A stretch of 64,000 nucleotides of DNA from Bacteroidales bacterium (GTDB lineage Bacteria > Bacteroidota > Bacteroidia > Bacteroidales > F082), in the NCBI GenBank assembly GCA_016282015.1, contig JAEEJS010000020.1, forward strand, positions 37,130 through 101,129. Reading direction: 5' to 3'. Each line of letters starts with the position of its first letter. The first letter of the stretch is position 1. Positions 52,911 through 63,094 of the stretch are shown here, piece after piece. The notes under the pieces were generated by a model that was not told the origin of the DNA, made no database searches, and saw only the letters and a program-made list of their open reading frames with translations. The position numbers were made by a program, and so were the translations under genes.

Positions 52911-53678
52911 TTAATAATAGTAATATTCTGCCGGTTTGCGTTTGTAGGTCGGGATGTAAATTGCACCGCGTATGCCAATGTATTGGTCAACGTACGATTT
53001 ACCGTCCTTTTGCATAAGGTTGAAGTCCCACTCACGCAACGATTTGGTGTATGCCTGCGTAAACTCCAGTGAGATGGAGAAATTGAGCACGCGGGTGCTG
53101 CTCAGATAAAGATATCCTATCTCGCCTGACCATGCGAATCCGCCACGCATACGGTCGTAGCCGTAAAGGTAGTCGCCTGCCAGCGCCGGAGGTGGAGAGG
53201 CGTATGAGCCGAACTCCGTTCTGAGTCTGTTGAACAGGTAACCCAGACCGCCTTTTATAAACAATCCGCAGTTGGGATTAGGTGCTAAAACTGGGAAAAT
53301 CTTAGCCACACACACCTGAAAATGGGCACCTCTCTCGAACATGGCGTAGCTGCCGTATATGCCGTCACCGGTGATGATTTCACCATTGTTGTCGAGTATG
53401 TCGCCGAAAAGATCGTTTCTTGTGATGTTGACATCATTGCCCGAGATGAAATTGCCGTTCAGACTGAACATCCAGTTGCCTTCGGTCTTGTATACCAGGC
53501 TGGCGCCTAAGGAGTGGTTGTTGCCGTAAAGTGTCTTAGTGTCTTGTCCTGCGAACTGATAGGCGTATGTTGCCTGGAACATAAAGGTTGAAATACGCTC
53601 GGTTTTTATGTCACGCTGTGCTGCCATCGCTAATGGAGCCATGGTTAACAGTATGAGTATCAGTCTTTTACATCTCAT
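52911..53678 (-). CDS. Conserved outer-membrane beta-barrel protein
   Basis: 255 residues. Signal peptide ending LAMAAQ. The mature protein is a chain of amphipathic strands, with GLFIKGGLGYLFNRLR and GGFAWSGEIGYLYLS typical of small Bacteroidota barrels. Its C-terminus is Tyr-rich (EYYYY). It directly precedes waaA (2-nt gap), so it may work in envelope assembly, but the product is not recognised. Confidence 0.65.
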   Translation of the reverse strand: MRCKRLILILLTMAPLAMAAQRDIKTERISTFMFQATYAYQFAGQDTKTLYGNNHSLGASLVYKTEGNWMFSLNGNFISGNDVNITRNDLFGDILDNNGEIITGDGIYGSYAMFERGAHFQVCVAKIFPVLAPNPNCGLFIKGGLGYLFNRLRTEFGSYASPPPALAGDYLYGYDRMRGGFAWSGEIGYLYLSSTRVLNFSISLEFTQAYTKSLREWDFNLMQKDGKSYVDQYIGIRGAIYIPTYKRKPAEYYYY

Positions 53679-53700
53679 GATGGTAAATTTTTTCGCTTTG

Positions 53701-53708
53701 CAAATATA
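53701..53708 (-). promoter_or_regulatory. Candidate -7 element for the barrel-waaA pair
   Basis: Minus-strand TATATTTG, 22 nt upstream of the ATG at 53678. No clear -33 box. Confidence 0.4.
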
Positions 53709-53771
53709 CTAAACGTTTTCGGAAGTGCGTTTATTATTTTGAAAAATGTTTTTTCGTATCAAAATTAGTAG

Positions 53772-53779
53772 TAATTTTG
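53772..53779 (+). promoter_or_regulatory. Candidate -7 element for the unknown lipoprotein
   Basis: TAATTTTG, 27 nt upstream of the ATG at 53807 and overlapping the alternative start at 53777, which it argues against. Confidence 0.45.
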
Positions 53780-53806
53780 CAAGATATTTCAATAAAAGAA
53801 AAACGT

Positions 53807-54559
53807 ATGAAAAGAAGTAAAGAATCTGTCGTTATGATTGTGTGCGCCTTGGCGCTCTCAGCAATTATGGTTTTAGGATTTGATTCATGTAATAATAAAA
53901 AGGAAGACAAAAAGCAGGAAACAGTAGTGTGGTCGCCAGATCCGGTCAACGGAGACCTGCCTGAGTCGGTGCTTCCGGCCGAACTGAAAGATTTGGTCTG
54001 TGAGCATTTTACAATATATGCCGGCGACAAACCTGCCAAGGTTAGAGGACAGTTCGTTTCCAGACCGCACGCTTTGTTGGCTACATCGCTTGATACCACA
54101 TACGTTTACGGCGATTCAGTGGTGTTCTTCAACGACCGATACATCTGTTTTGAAAGAAACAGCAACGGCAGCACCAATTTCTATGGAAAACAATGGTATG
54201 ACGAATACGACAAGTATTATGAGGAAGCTTACTACCAGCTCAAGAGCGTGGGCGAAGATGATAAATTCACCTGCTACTATCTGACAGAGGGTTATCCTGA
54301 CGGTATGTATGCACTTCAGTCGACTATTTTCAGCGGTAAATGGAACGAATCCTACGGCGGATTGAAAGATTTTCAGGTGGCTGTGGTGTTGCTTGAAACC
54401 AGTGGTAACCCGAATCTTGACCCTAAGAACTCATATCGTGTCTTGGGCGACTACGACGGTCTGGCAAAGGATACCGCATGGTTAGGAAAGAGAGTGGCGC
54501 CAACAGAGAGTATCACAATTACCGACGAGGATGCATTCCGTTTGTTTAGAAAGAGATAA
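53807..54559 (+). CDS. Unrecognised lipoprotein
   Basis: 250 residues from the ATG at 53807. A basic N-terminus and hydrophobic stretch end in LGFDSC, fitting a lipoprotein signal; a Lys/Glu linker follows (NNKKEDKKQ). The soluble part (about 45-250) has no motif I recognise: it contains a Tyr-rich segment (QWYDEYDKYYEEAYYQL) and EGYPDGMYALQST, and looks beta-rich. No Cys after the lipid site. The M16 peptidase starts 1 nt after its stop, so the two are probably co-expressed, and an accessory or substrate role is possible (inference). Confidence 0.7.
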   Translation: MKRSKESVVMIVCALALSAIMVLGFDSCNNKKEDKKQETVVWSPDPVNGDLPESVLPAELKDLVCEHFTIYAGDKPAKVRGQFVSRPHALLATSLDTTYVYGDSVVFFNDRYICFERNSNGSTNFYGKQWYDEYDKYYEEAYYQLKSVGEDDKFTCYYLTEGYPDGMYALQSTIFSGKWNESYGGLKDFQVAVVLLETSGNPNLDPKNSYRVLGDYDGLAKDTAWLGKRVAPTESITITDEDAFRLFRKR

Positions 54560-54560
54560 A

Positions 54561-55814
54561 ATGGCAGACGAGAATTTAATTTCGCAATCTGTATTAAATA
54601 ATGGTATAAAGATAATTCACCGGCACCGCGCCGGTGAATTGTCGCATTTGGCCTTGATGGTCAATGCCGGTATGCGCGATGAGAAGGTCGATGAGAACGG
54701 CCTTGCGCATTTCATAGAACATTTGGTATTCAAAGGCACCAAAAGGCGCAAGGCCTACCATATCCTGAGCTGTTTGGAGAACGTGGGCGGCGACCTTAAT
54801 GCCTTTACCACCAAGGAGGAGACCTGCATTCACGCTTCATTCCTTAAGGAGCACATCGACAAAGCCATGGATTTGTTCGCGGATGTGGTGTTCAACAGTA
54901 CCTTCCCCGAAAACGAGATGCAGAAAGAGAAGGAAGTGATACTGGACGAGATCAACTCCTATCGCGACACTCCTGCCGACGAGATATTCGATGAGTTTGA
55001 GAACCTGATTTACCGTAACCATCAGCTGGGACGCAACATACTCGGCACCATAGATTTGGTGAGCCGCTATCAGCGTCAGGACATAGTGAGGTTTCACGAT
55101 CAGCACTACGCTCCCGACCGCATGGTCTTGGCCTGCATAGGCAACATCTCATTCGACGATTTCCTGAAGCTGGCCAATAAGTATTTCGCTGATTATCAGG
55201 GTGATGCCCTGCCGTTTGAGAGAGTGCCGTTCGTGGCCAATAAGCCAGCCACACGCATAGAAGACAGGGCCAGCCATTTGACCCATGTCATCATGGGCGG
55301 CTTGGCATACAAATACACCGACGATCACAAACTGAAGATGATTCTGCTGAACAACATCTTAGGCGGCCCCGGCATGAATACCCGACTGAACCTCAACATC
55401 CGCGAGAAATACGGTTTCGCATATACAATTGAGTCTCAATACAACGCTTATTCCGATACCGGCAACTACACCATCTACATGGGCGTCGATCCTCATTCGC
55501 AGGAGCGCTCCATTGAGTTGGTATACAAGGAGTTGAATAAGCTGATGACACAGCGTTTGGGCACCATGCAGCTCTCAAACGCCAAAAAACAGCTCATCGG
55601 ACAGGTGGCCTTGAGCAACGAGTCAGGCATGAACGACCTGTTAAGCATGGTACGTGCCGGATTTTTCGAGGAGCATATAGAGACCTTGCCCGAAACCATA
55701 GCTAAACTGGAGAAAATCACATCAAGCGACTTGCTGGAAGTTGCCAATGAGATTTACGACAGAGATAAGGTGAGTTTGTTGATTTTCAAAGGTCAGGAAG
55801 AGAAAAACTCTTAA
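54561..55814 (+). CDS. M16 family zinc peptidase
   Basis: 417 residues from the ATG at 54561 (MADENLI), just after the lipoprotein stop. The inverted zinc motif HFIEH (50-54) is present, with the later Glu ligand in the EKEVILDEINSYRDTPADEIF region and the usual GGPGMNTRLNLNIREKYGF segment of the C-terminal half. No signal peptide is visible, so the location is cytoplasmic or unclear. Family members (pitrilysin/insulinase, mitochondrial processing peptidase) degrade peptides. The stop shares TTAA with the stop of convergent lptB. Confidence 0.9.
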   Translation: MADENLISQSVLNNGIKIIHRHRAGELSHLALMVNAGMRDEKVDENGLAHFIEHLVFKGTKRRKAYHILSCLENVGGDLNAFTTKEETCIHASFLKEHIDKAMDLFADVVFNSTFPENEMQKEKEVILDEINSYRDTPADEIFDEFENLIYRNHQLGRNILGTIDLVSRYQRQDIVRFHDQHYAPDRMVLACIGNISFDDFLKLANKYFADYQGDALPFERVPFVANKPATRIEDRASHLTHVIMGGLAYKYTDDHKLKMILLNNILGGPGMNTRLNLNIREKYGFAYTIESQYNAYSDTGNYTIYMGVDPHSQERSIELVYKELNKLMTQRLGTMQLSNAKKQLIGQVALSNESGMNDLLSMVRAGFFEEHIETLPETIAKLEKITSSDLLEVANEIYDRDKVSLLIFKGQEEKNS

Positions 55815-56548
55815 AAATCCTTTTTCCTCAATTCAAAATTGGAACCAAGGTAATGGCTGCGAACCACAGGGTCGCTGGCCAGTTCCTCAGGTGTGCCGGC
55901 CTTTAACAGTTGGCCTTCGAACACCAGATAGGCACGGTCAGTGATGGACAGTGTCTCGTTGGCGTTGTGGTCTGTGATGAGAACGCCTATGTTTTTGTTC
56001 TTCAGTTTGGCCACCACACGTTGGATGTCTTCCACGGCTATAGGGTCGACGCCGGCGAAAGGCTCGTCCAGAAGTATGAATTTAGGGTCTATGGCTAAGG
56101 CGCGGGCTATCTCGCAACGACGGCGTTCGCCTCCCGACAGCTGAATGCCCTTGCTTTTGCGGATGTGCTGCAGACCGAACTCGTCAAGCAGGTCTTCCAG
56201 CTTCTTGTCGCGCTGCTCCTTGGTCATGTCGCGTTTGAACTGCATTACCGAATAAATGTTGTCTTCAACCGACATCTGACGGAACACCGAAGCTTCCTGA
56301 GCGAGGTAACCTATGCCTATCTGGGCGCGTTTGTACATAGGGAACTTTGTAATTTCTTCATTATCAAGGTAAACATGTCCCGAAAAAGGCTTGATGAGTC
56401 CCACAATCATGTAGAATGTGGTGGTCTTGCCGGCTCCGTTGGGGCCCAGCAGTCCGACTATTTCGCCTTGACGCACTTCAATGCTTACGCCTTTCACAAC
56501 AGTGCGCTGCTTGTATTTCTTGACCAGGGTGTCTGTTCTGAGTAACAT
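55811..56548 (-). CDS. lptB: LPS export ABC transporter ATP-binding protein
   Basis: 245 residues. Walker A GPNGAGKTT, signature LSGGERRRCEIARAL, Walker B ILLDEPFAGVDP and the switch His in ITDHNANETL. The RRRCEIARAL variant and FAGVDP are typical of LptB. It powers LptFG to extract LPS from the inner membrane. Overlaps kdsD by 1 nt and the convergent M16 stop by 4 nt. Confidence 0.93.
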   Translation of the reverse strand: MLLRTDTLVKKYKQRTVVKGVSIEVRQGEIVGLLGPNGAGKTTTFYMIVGLIKPFSGHVYLDNEEITKFPMYKRAQIGIGYLAQEASVFRQMSVEDNIYSVMQFKRDMTKEQRDKKLEDLLDEFGLQHIRKSKGIQLSGGERRRCEIARALAIDPKFILLDEPFAGVDPIAVEDIQRVVAKLKNKNIGVLITDHNANETLSITDRAYLVFEGQLLKAGTPEELASDPVVRSHYLGSNFELRKKDF

Positions 56549-57507
56549 TATATGATTCCTTCCTTGATGATGTCGTGAATATGTACCATTCCCACATAGG
56601 CGTCGCCATTCATTACCGGTAGCACCGACACTTCCTTGTGCTGCATGATGTTGAGAGCGTCGGCCGCCAGTGCTGTGTGCTGCACTGTGAGAGGATTTTT
56701 AGTCATGATATCGCTAACCTTGACTGCCTCTATGTTGGGGTGTTTCATAAGCATGCGGCGCAGGTCGCCGTCAGTCACTATGCCGGTAAGCTTGCCGTTT
56801 TCGATGACAGCGGCGGCACCGAGCATCTTTTCGGATATCTCGATGATGGCACGTGTCATAATGTCGTCCGGACTGACCTGAGGGGTGCCGTTTTTGACGC
56901 AGAGGTCTCCCACCGTGAGGTAGAGACGTTTTCCGAGAGCGCCGCCCGGATGGAACTTGGCGAAGTCCTGAGCAGTGAAACCGCGCATTTGAAGCAGCGC
57001 CACTGCGATTGCGTCACCCATTACGAGCTGTGCTGTGGCGCTGCTTGTAGGGGCGAGGTTGTTCGGACAGGCCTCGCGCGACACTGTGGTGTCGAGCACG
57101 AAGTCGGCCTGTTTGGCCAAATATGATTCGCGGTTGCCTACTATGGCCACCAGCTTGTTTTTGCGTATTTTGATAAGTGGAGTCAACACCTTGATTTCAG
57201 GTGTTTCGCCGCTCTTTGACAGGACCACCACCACATCTTCCTCACGTATTATTCCGAGGTCGCCGTGAATGGCGTCGGCAGCATGCATGAATACGGCCGT
57301 GGTACCTGTGGAATTGAGTGTGGCGACGATTTTTTGCGCGATATTTGCACTTTTACCTATACCCGAGACTATGACATTCCCTTTGGAATTGTATATCAAA
57401 TTAACGACTTTTTCGAAATCGTCGGTAAGAAGATTTTTTAGTTCCAGTATGGAATTGGCTTCATTATCAAATACTTGCACTGCTATATCGCGTATATTTC
57501 CCGTCAT
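56548..57507 (-). CDS. kdsD: D-arabinose-5-phosphate isomerase (KpsF/GutQ/KdsD)
   Basis: 319 residues. A SIS (sugar isomerase) domain (about 30-180) with [34 protein letters not shown] and [11 protein letters not shown] is followed by two CBS motifs (about 205-319). Makes arabinose-5-phosphate for Kdo, matching waaA nearby. Upstream of lptB with a 1-nt overlap, a common Gram-negative pairing. Confidence 0.92.
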   Translation of the reverse strand: MTGNIRDIAVQVFDNEANSILELKNLLTDDFEKVVNLIYNSKGNVIVSGIGKSANIAQKIVATLNSTGTTAVFMHAADAIHGDLGIIREEDVVVVLSKSGETPEIKVLTPLIKIRKNKLVAIVGNRESYLAKQADFVLDTTVSREACPNNLAPTSSATAQLVMGDAIAVALLQMRGFTAQDFAKFHPGGALGKRLYLTVGDLCVKNGTPQVSPDDIMTRAIIEISEKMLGAAAVIENGKLTGIVTDGDLRRMLMKHPNIEAVKVSDIMTKNPLTVQHTALAADALNIMQHKEVSVLPVMNGDAYVGMVHIHDIIKEGII

Positions 57508-57528
57508 GTGAAATTTTTTTAATTTTTT

Positions 57529-57561
57529 TTTGTTTTATTAAAATTAAAAACTATAACTTTG
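57529..57561 (+). promoter_or_regulatory. Promoter of recQ
   Basis: TTTG (57529-57532), a 21-nt spacer and TAACTTTG (57554-57561). ATG at 57609, leader about 47 nt. Confidence 0.65.
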
Positions 57562-57575
57562 TATTAAATAACGAT

Positions 57576-57583
57576 GCAAAGAT
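57576..57583 (-). promoter_or_regulatory. Candidate -7 element for kdsD-lptB
   Basis: Minus-strand TATCTTTG, 68 nt upstream of the kdsD ATG. It lies just downstream of the recQ promoter, so the two promoters face opposite ways and transcripts from them would overlap. Confidence 0.35.
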
Positions 57584-57608
57584 AAATAAATTTTTTAATG
57601 CATTAACT

Positions 57609-59813
57609 ATGGCAAAAATTGATGAAAAAAGTTTACATGATTTACTGAAGAATGTTTTTGGATTCGACCAGTTCAAAGGCAATCAGAAAGCTATCATCAA
57701 GAGCATACTCGCAGGTAACAACACCTTCGTGCTCATGCCCACCGGTGGCGGTAAATCGTTATGCTATCAGCTGCCTGCTCTAATCAGTGAGGGGACAACC
57801 ATAGTAGTTTCACCACTTATTGCCTTGATGAAGAATCAGGTGGATATGATCCGCAATTTCGGTGCTGACACCGGCATAGCCCACGTGATGAACTCATCTT
57901 TGTCAAAGGCCGAGCTGATGCAGGTGAGGGAAGACCTCGTGAGCAAGAAGACCAAGCTGCTGTATGTGGCTCCGGAGTCGCTCACCAAGGAGGAAACCCT
58001 TGAGTTTTTACGCGGATTGGACATTGCGTTCTTCGCTATAGACGAGGCGCACTGCATCTCGGAATGGGGTCACGACTTCCGTCCGGAGTACCGCCGTCTG
58101 CGTCCCATCATCAACGCCATCAATCCAAAGCTGCCTATCATAGCGCTTACAGCCACGGCTACGGTTAAGGTGCAGCAGGACATCATGAAGAACCTTGAAA
58201 TCACCAACGCCAAGGTTTTCAAGTCGTCATTCGACCGTCCTAACCTTTATTACGAGGTGCGCCCCAAGACCAAAGATGTGGTCAAAGATATTATAAAATA
58301 CATCAAGAATAACCCCGGAAAATCCGGTATAGTCTATACATTGAGCCGTAAAAAGGTGGAGGAGCTCGCTGAAACTCTGCAGGTTAACGGCATAAAGGCC
58401 CTTCCGTACCATGCCGGCCTCGACAGCCAGACACGTAAGGAAAACCAAGACAAGTTCCTCATGGAGGAAGTCGACGTCATAGTGGCCACCATAGCTTTCG
58501 GCATGGGCATAGACAAGCCGGATGTGCGTTTTGTCATACACCACGACATTCCGAAGAGCCTTGAGGGTTACTATCAGGAGACAGGCCGCGCCGGCCGTGA
58601 CGGTGGCGAGGGCAACTGCATAGCCTTCTACGACTACGAGGATATCCACAAACTGGAAAAGTTCAACAAGGGAAAGAACGTGGCCGAACAGGAGATAGCA
58701 CGCGAGCTTCTCAACGAGACCGTCACTTACGCCGAATCGCCGGTATGCCGTCACAAACTGCTGCTGCACTATTTCGGTGAAGAGTACGACAAGGAGAACT
58801 GCGGAGCCTGCGACAACTGCCTCAACCCAAAGGTGCGCTTCGACGGACAGGAAGACATCAAACTCGTCATCGAGGCTGTGCTTGCCACAAAACAGCTGTT
58901 CAAGACCAAACATATTTCCGAACTGCTTGCTGGTAAGGAAACCGGTGACATCAAGACCGCCAAGCACGACACCAACGAGTATTTCGGAGCCGGTGACGAC
59001 CACGACGAAAAATACTGGACATCCATCATCCGTCAGGCCTTGGTCAACAAGCTGTTGATGAAGGATATCGACAACTACGGCATTCTGAAGGTGCCGAAGG
59101 AAGGCAAGGACTTCCTCAAGAAGCCTTACACTGTGATGGTTGCCATGGATCACGACTACGACAAAACCGACGACGATGAGTTTGACGACGACAGAGTGTC
59201 GCTGTCGAAGGATTCAGGCACCGACAAGACCCTCTTCTCCATGCTTAAGGATCTTCGTAAGACCATAGCAAAGAAGAAAAACCTGCCACCATTCGTCATC
59301 TTCCAGGATCCTTCGCTTGAGGATATGGCCATCCAATATCCTATCACTATGGAGGAGCTGACTCAGATAGCCGGAGTGGGAGCAGGCAAGGCCCAGAAGT
59401 TCGGACAGCCTTTCATAGACCTTATCAAGGAATATGTGGAGGAAAACGAAATCACCCGTCCAAACGACATGGTGGTGAAGTCTGTGGTTAACAAATCGGC
59501 ATTGAAAATCAGTATCATACAGAATATCGACAAGGAAATACCTCTCGAAGATATAGCTTATTCGAAGAATCTTGAATTCGACGAGCTGTTGACCGAAATC
59601 GAGAGCATAGTGGCCAGCGGCACACACCTTGACATCAGATACTACACCCGCGACAACATAGATCAGTACCATCAGGAGGATATCATTCAGTATTTCAAAG
59701 AGGCTGAATCGGACGACCTCGAGACTGCCATGCGCACCCTGGGCGAGAATGAGTACGAGGAGGAGGAAGTGCGTTTGATGAGAATACAGTTCCTGTCGGA
59801 GGTCGGCAACTAA
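57609..59813 (+). CDS. recQ: ATP-dependent DNA helicase RecQ
   Basis: 734 residues, longer than E. coli RecQ (about 610). Helicase motifs: [16 protein letters not shown] (I), [14 protein letters not shown] (II), LTATATVKV (III) and [10 protein letters not shown] (VI). RQC zinc module: [14 protein letters not shown] with CGACDNC. HRDC domain about 530-605 ([20 protein letters not shown]). The last 120 residues form an acidic tail common in Bacteroidota RecQ. Unwinds DNA in recombination repair. Confidence 0.95.
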   Translation: MAKIDEKSLHDLLKNVFGFDQFKGNQKAIIKSILAGNNTFVLMPTGGGKSLCYQLPALISEGTTIVVSPLIALMKNQVDMIRNFGADTGIAHVMNSSLSKAELMQVREDLVSKKTKLLYVAPESLTKEETLEFLRGLDIAFFAIDEAHCISEWGHDFRPEYRRLRPIINAINPKLPIIALTATATVKVQQDIMKNLEITNAKVFKSSFDRPNLYYEVRPKTKDVVKDIIKYIKNNPGKSGIVYTLSRKKVEELAETLQVNGIKALPYHAGLDSQTRKENQDKFLMEEVDVIVATIAFGMGIDKPDVRFVIHHDIPKSLEGYYQETGRAGRDGGEGNCIAFYDYEDIHKLEKFNKGKNVAEQEIARELLNETVTYAESPVCRHKLLLHYFGEEYDKENCGACDNCLNPKVRFDGQEDIKLVIEAVLATKQLFKTKHISELLAGKETGDIKTAKHDTNEYFGAGDDHDEKYWTSIIRQALVNKLLMKDIDNYGILKVPKEGKDFLKKPYTVMVAMDHDYDKTDDDEFDDDRVSLSKDSGTDKTLFSMLKDLRKTIAKKKNLPPFVIFQDPSLEDMAIQYPITMEELTQIAGVGAGKAQKFGQPFIDLIKEYVEENEITRPNDMVVKSVVNKSALKISIIQNIDKEIPLEDIAYSKNLEFDELLTEIESIVASGTHLDIRYYTRDNIDQYHQEDIIQYFKEAESDDLETAMRTLGENEYEEEEVRLMRIQFLSEVGN

Positions 59814-59825
59814 CCTTCATGCTAC

Positions 59826-60170
59826 ATGAAAGTAAAGGTTTTATTGATATTTTTAATCATTTGCGTTTTCTCCAGTTGCAGCAGTGAAAAGAAGAAAGCG
59901 GCTCCCACTGTGTTGCTGAGCGAGCAGCAGATGGTGGATGTGCTGACCGACGTTGAGATTATGGAGGGCATAATAGCCTATAAGAAAAACGCTAACCAGA
60001 AAATCGCTTATCTCAAAAATATAGGCTACGACACTCTTTTCGCGCATTACGGCATAACAGACTCCATATTTGAGGAAAACCTCATGTACTACAACGAGAT
60101 GCATCCTTATACACTCGAAAGGGTGATGGACTCGGTTGTGAGCCGTCTTGCGAAGATGAAGAATCAGTGA
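59826..60170 (+). CDS. DUF4296 lipoprotein
   Basis: 114 residues. Signal MKVKVLLIFLIICVFSSC, a lipoprotein. LLSEQQMVDVLTDVEIMEG and YDTLFAHYGITDSIFEENLMYY are the family pattern of DUF4296, a small Bacteroidota lipoprotein of unknown function. Starts 12 nt after recQ. Its stop interlocks with the uvrC stop over 7 nt. Confidence 0.82.
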   Translation: MKVKVLLIFLIICVFSSCSSEKKKAAPTVLLSEQQMVDVLTDVEIMEGIIAYKKNANQKIAYLKNIGYDTLFAHYGITDSIFEENLMYYNEMHPYTLERVMDSVVSRLAKMKNQ

Positions 60171-61957
60171 AAATGATTGTAGACTATAGTCGCTTTGGCA
60201 GGACCGATAATCTCGCTAAGCTTTTGTAAATCAGCTTCTTTAATGTTTTTAACGGATTTCAGCTCTAGGAGCAGTTTTTCGGCTGTGGTCTTTCCTATGC
60301 CTTTTATGTCGTTAAGCTCGGAATGCACAAAACCTTTTTGGAACTGCTTGCGATGGAAGGTGATGGCAAAACGGTGCACCTCATCCTGTATGTGAGTGAG
60401 CAGCTTGAATACTTCCGAATTGGGCTTGATTTGCACGGTTTTTGGAGGGAAACCGTACAATAGCTCGTTGGTGCGGTGACGGTCGTCCTTGGCCAAACCG
60501 GCAATCGGAATCTCCAGATGCAACTCGTCCTCTATGACCTGTCTGACCACCTCCATCTGGCCTTTGCCGCCATCGGTGATAATCAGGTTGGGTAAATCCT
60601 TGCCTTCCTCTTTCAGGCGTGAATAACGGCGGCGCACCACCTCTTTCATTGAAGCATAGTCGTCGGGGCCTTCCACTGTCTTGATGTTGAAATGACGGTA
60701 GCCGCTCTTGTTGGGCTTGCCGTTGACAAATTGTACCATGCCCGCCACGGCGTAGTCGCCTTGGAAGTTGGAGTTGTCGAAACACTCAATGACCACAGGA
60801 GGTTCTGGGAGATGCATGTCTTTCTGAAGCTCGGCCAGTATGCGTTTTGAATGACGCTCCGGGTCAACTAACGAACGCAGTTTTTCGGTCTCGAAGCGAT
60901 ATTGTTTCGCGTTTCTGGTCGAGAGGGCTAAAATCTCGAATTTTTCGCCTTTCTTTGGTATGGTGAACTTCACGTTTTCGAGCTCCAAATCGAGTCTCAT
61001 TGGGACTATTATTTCCTTGACTGTGCTCTCGAAACGCTGTCGTAACTCTATGATTGCCAATGTTAACAGCTCTTCCGGACTCTCTTCCAGCTTTCGACGC
61101 ATCTCTATGGAGAACGACTGAATGACCGCTCCCTGTATGATACGCATGTAGTTGACGTAGAACGAGCTGTCGGCGTCTTCGTACGAGAACACCTCCATGT
61201 CGTGTAAAGTGTTGCTGCTGACTATGGAGCGGCTGTGATAGTTCTCAAGCAGGTCGTATTTGCGCTTGTAAATCTGCGCCTGCTCGAATTCCAGACGGGA
61301 CGCATGCTCCATCATCTGAGCTTTCAATTCTTTCAATATGCCCGAGATGTTTCCTTTAATAAACTCCTTTACATTGGAAATCAATAAGTTATAATCTTCT
61401 TCGGATATGTTGCCGACGCAGGGCGCCTTACAGTTGCCAATGTGGTACTCCAAGCATGGGCGGTAGTGCTTGTTGGCAATGTCCTGCTCTTTAAGGCTGT
61501 GTTTGCAGGTTCTCAAAGGATAAAGCTCCTTCAGTATGTCGAGCAGCGTACGTGCCGTCATCACCGAAGGGTAGGGACCGTAATAAAGCGAGCCGTCGCT
61601 GACCTTCTTGCGGGTGAGAAAAACACGTGGGAACCTCTCATTTTTAATGCAAATCCAAGGATAGGTCTTGTCATCCTTGAGCATGATGTTATATCGCGGC
61701 TTGTACTGCTTGATGAAGTTGTTCTCAAGCAGAAAAGCCTCGGCCTCGCTGCCCACCACTGTAAAACGGATGTCAGCGATTTTGCTCACCAACAACCGGG
61801 TTTTGCCGGTCTGTTCCTTATTGAAATAACTTGATACCCTGCGCTTTAGGTTTTTTGCCTTGCCGACATAAATAATCTCGCCCGCCTCGTCGAAGTACTG
61901 GTAAACACCTGGCGAAGTCGGAATGGTTTTTAATATCGAGGCTATTTTGTCGTTCAT
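60164..61957 (-). CDS. uvrC: Excinuclease ABC subunit C
   Basis: 597 residues. N-terminal GIY-YIG nuclease (PGVYQYFDEAGEIIYVGKAK, about 16-35), UVR motif region (about 205-240), the RNase H-like C-terminal nuclease with IECFDNSNFQGDYAVAGMV and ITDGGKGQMEVV, and a terminal HhH pair. Makes both cuts in nucleotide excision repair. Overlaps the thiL stop by 1 nt. Confidence 0.95.
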   Translation of the reverse strand: MNDKIASILKTIPTSPGVYQYFDEAGEIIYVGKAKNLKRRVSSYFNKEQTGKTRLLVSKIADIRFTVVGSEAEAFLLENNFIKQYKPRYNIMLKDDKTYPWICIKNERFPRVFLTRKKVSDGSLYYGPYPSVMTARTLLDILKELYPLRTCKHSLKEQDIANKHYRPCLEYHIGNCKAPCVGNISEEDYNLLISNVKEFIKGNISGILKELKAQMMEHASRLEFEQAQIYKRKYDLLENYHSRSIVSSNTLHDMEVFSYEDADSSFYVNYMRIIQGAVIQSFSIEMRRKLEESPEELLTLAIIELRQRFESTVKEIIVPMRLDLELENVKFTIPKKGEKFEILALSTRNAKQYRFETEKLRSLVDPERHSKRILAELQKDMHLPEPPVVIECFDNSNFQGDYAVAGMVQFVNGKPNKSGYRHFNIKTVEGPDDYASMKEVVRRRYSRLKEEGKDLPNLIITDGGKGQMEVVRQVIEDELHLEIPIAGLAKDDRHRTNELLYGFPPKTVQIKPNSEVFKLLTHIQDEVHRFAITFHRKQFQKGFVHSELNDIKGIGKTTAEKLLLELKSVKNIKEADLQKLSEIIGPAKATIVYNHFH

Positions 61958-62991
61958 TAAAAGTGTTTAAACCCTTGAGCTTCAAGCGGAACCTGATGAT
62001 TGTCGGGCGTTATGAGGTTGGCTTGTCCGCGGTCGGCTGTCATGTAGCCTATGATGCGGACGTCGTCCATGTCTTTCACTTTCTCGTAATCGCTTTGGGC
62101 GATGGTGAACAGCAGTTCGTAGTCTTCACCTCCGTTCAAAGCCGCTATGCTTGGTACAATGTTGAAGTCTTTGGCAGTCTGTATGGTCTTCTGATTCATA
62201 GGGATACGGTCTTCATAAACCATGCAACCCACTTCCGACTCCTTGCAGAGATGCAGCACTTCCGATGCCAGGCCGTCTGATATGTCTATCATGGAGGTCG
62301 GTTTTACCTTCATCTCCCTGAGCTTTTCGACTATGTCGCGACGTGCTTCAGGCTTGAGCTGGCGTTCCAGGATGTAGTCATATCCTGCAAACTCTGGCTG
62401 CATGTTCGGGTCGGCCATGAAGGCTGCTTTCTCTCTTTCCAGAATGAGGAGACCCGTATAAGCGGCGCCAAGATTGCCGCTCACACACAGAAGGTCGTTG
62501 GGCTTGGCGCCGCTCCGGTACACTATGTCATCTTTCTTGGCCTTACCGATGACGGTCACTGAGATGAAGAGCCCAGCTTTCGACGCTGTGGTGTCACCGC
62601 CAACCAAGTCCACATGATAACGGTCGCAAGCGAGACGTATGCCACGGTAAATCTCCTCTATCGCTTCGACGGAGTACTTGCTGCTTATGCCCAGTCCTAC
62701 CACTATCTGAGTGGGGGTGCCGTTCATGGCGTAAATGTCTGAGAAGTTGACAACGGCCGCCTTGTAGCCCAGGTGTTTCAACGGGCAATAAGTCATGTCG
62801 AAATGCACTCCTTCGCATAGAATGTCGACCGAAACCAATGTCTGTTCGTCTTTATGGTCGATAACAGCCGCATCGTCGCCCACGGCTTTCAAAGTGGAGT
62901 CATTATAAATCTTAACATTCTTTACGAGACGGTCTATGAGCGCGAACTCGCCGAGCTCGGAGAGGTTGGTGATGTTTTCCTGTTCTGCCAT
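61957..62991 (-). CDS. thiL: Thiamine-monophosphate kinase
   Basis: 344 residues, PurM/ThiL fold. GDDAAVID near the start, SVDILCEGVHFD, the VGGDTTASKAGLFISVTV segment, SGNLGAAYTG and MIDISDGLASEVLHLC are diagnostic. Converts ThMP to ThDP. Upstream of uvrC, sharing one base. Confidence 0.92.
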   Translation of the reverse strand: MAEQENITNLSELGEFALIDRLVKNVKIYNDSTLKAVGDDAAVIDHKDEQTLVSVDILCEGVHFDMTYCPLKHLGYKAAVVNFSDIYAMNGTPTQIVVGLGISSKYSVEAIEEIYRGIRLACDRYHVDLVGGDTTASKAGLFISVTVIGKAKKDDIVYRSGAKPNDLLCVSGNLGAAYTGLLILEREKAAFMADPNMQPEFAGYDYILERQLKPEARRDIVEKLREMKVKPTSMIDISDGLASEVLHLCKESEVGCMVYEDRIPMNQKTIQTAKDFNIVPSIAALNGGEDYELLFTIAQSDYEKVKDMDDVRIIGYMTADRGQANLITPDNHQVPLEAQGFKHF

Positions 62992-63014
62992 GATTAAATT
63001 TCAAAAAATCAATG

Positions 63015-63022
63015 CAAAGATA
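63015..63022 (-). promoter_or_regulatory. Candidate -7 element for thiL-uvrC
   Basis: Minus-strand TATCTTTG, 23 nt upstream of the thiL ATG. No clear -33 box. Confidence 0.45.
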
Positions 63023-63056
63023 GTGTTTTTATCAATAGGTAAATCGAAATATTTGC

Positions 63057-63064
63057 TATCTTTG
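63057..63064 (+). promoter_or_regulatory. Candidate -7 element for the MBL-fold gene
   Basis: TATCTTTG, 30 nt upstream of the ATG at 63095. No clear -33 box. Confidence 0.5.
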
Positions 63065-63094
63065 TAGTCTATTAACCCAATAAATGTAAACAAA

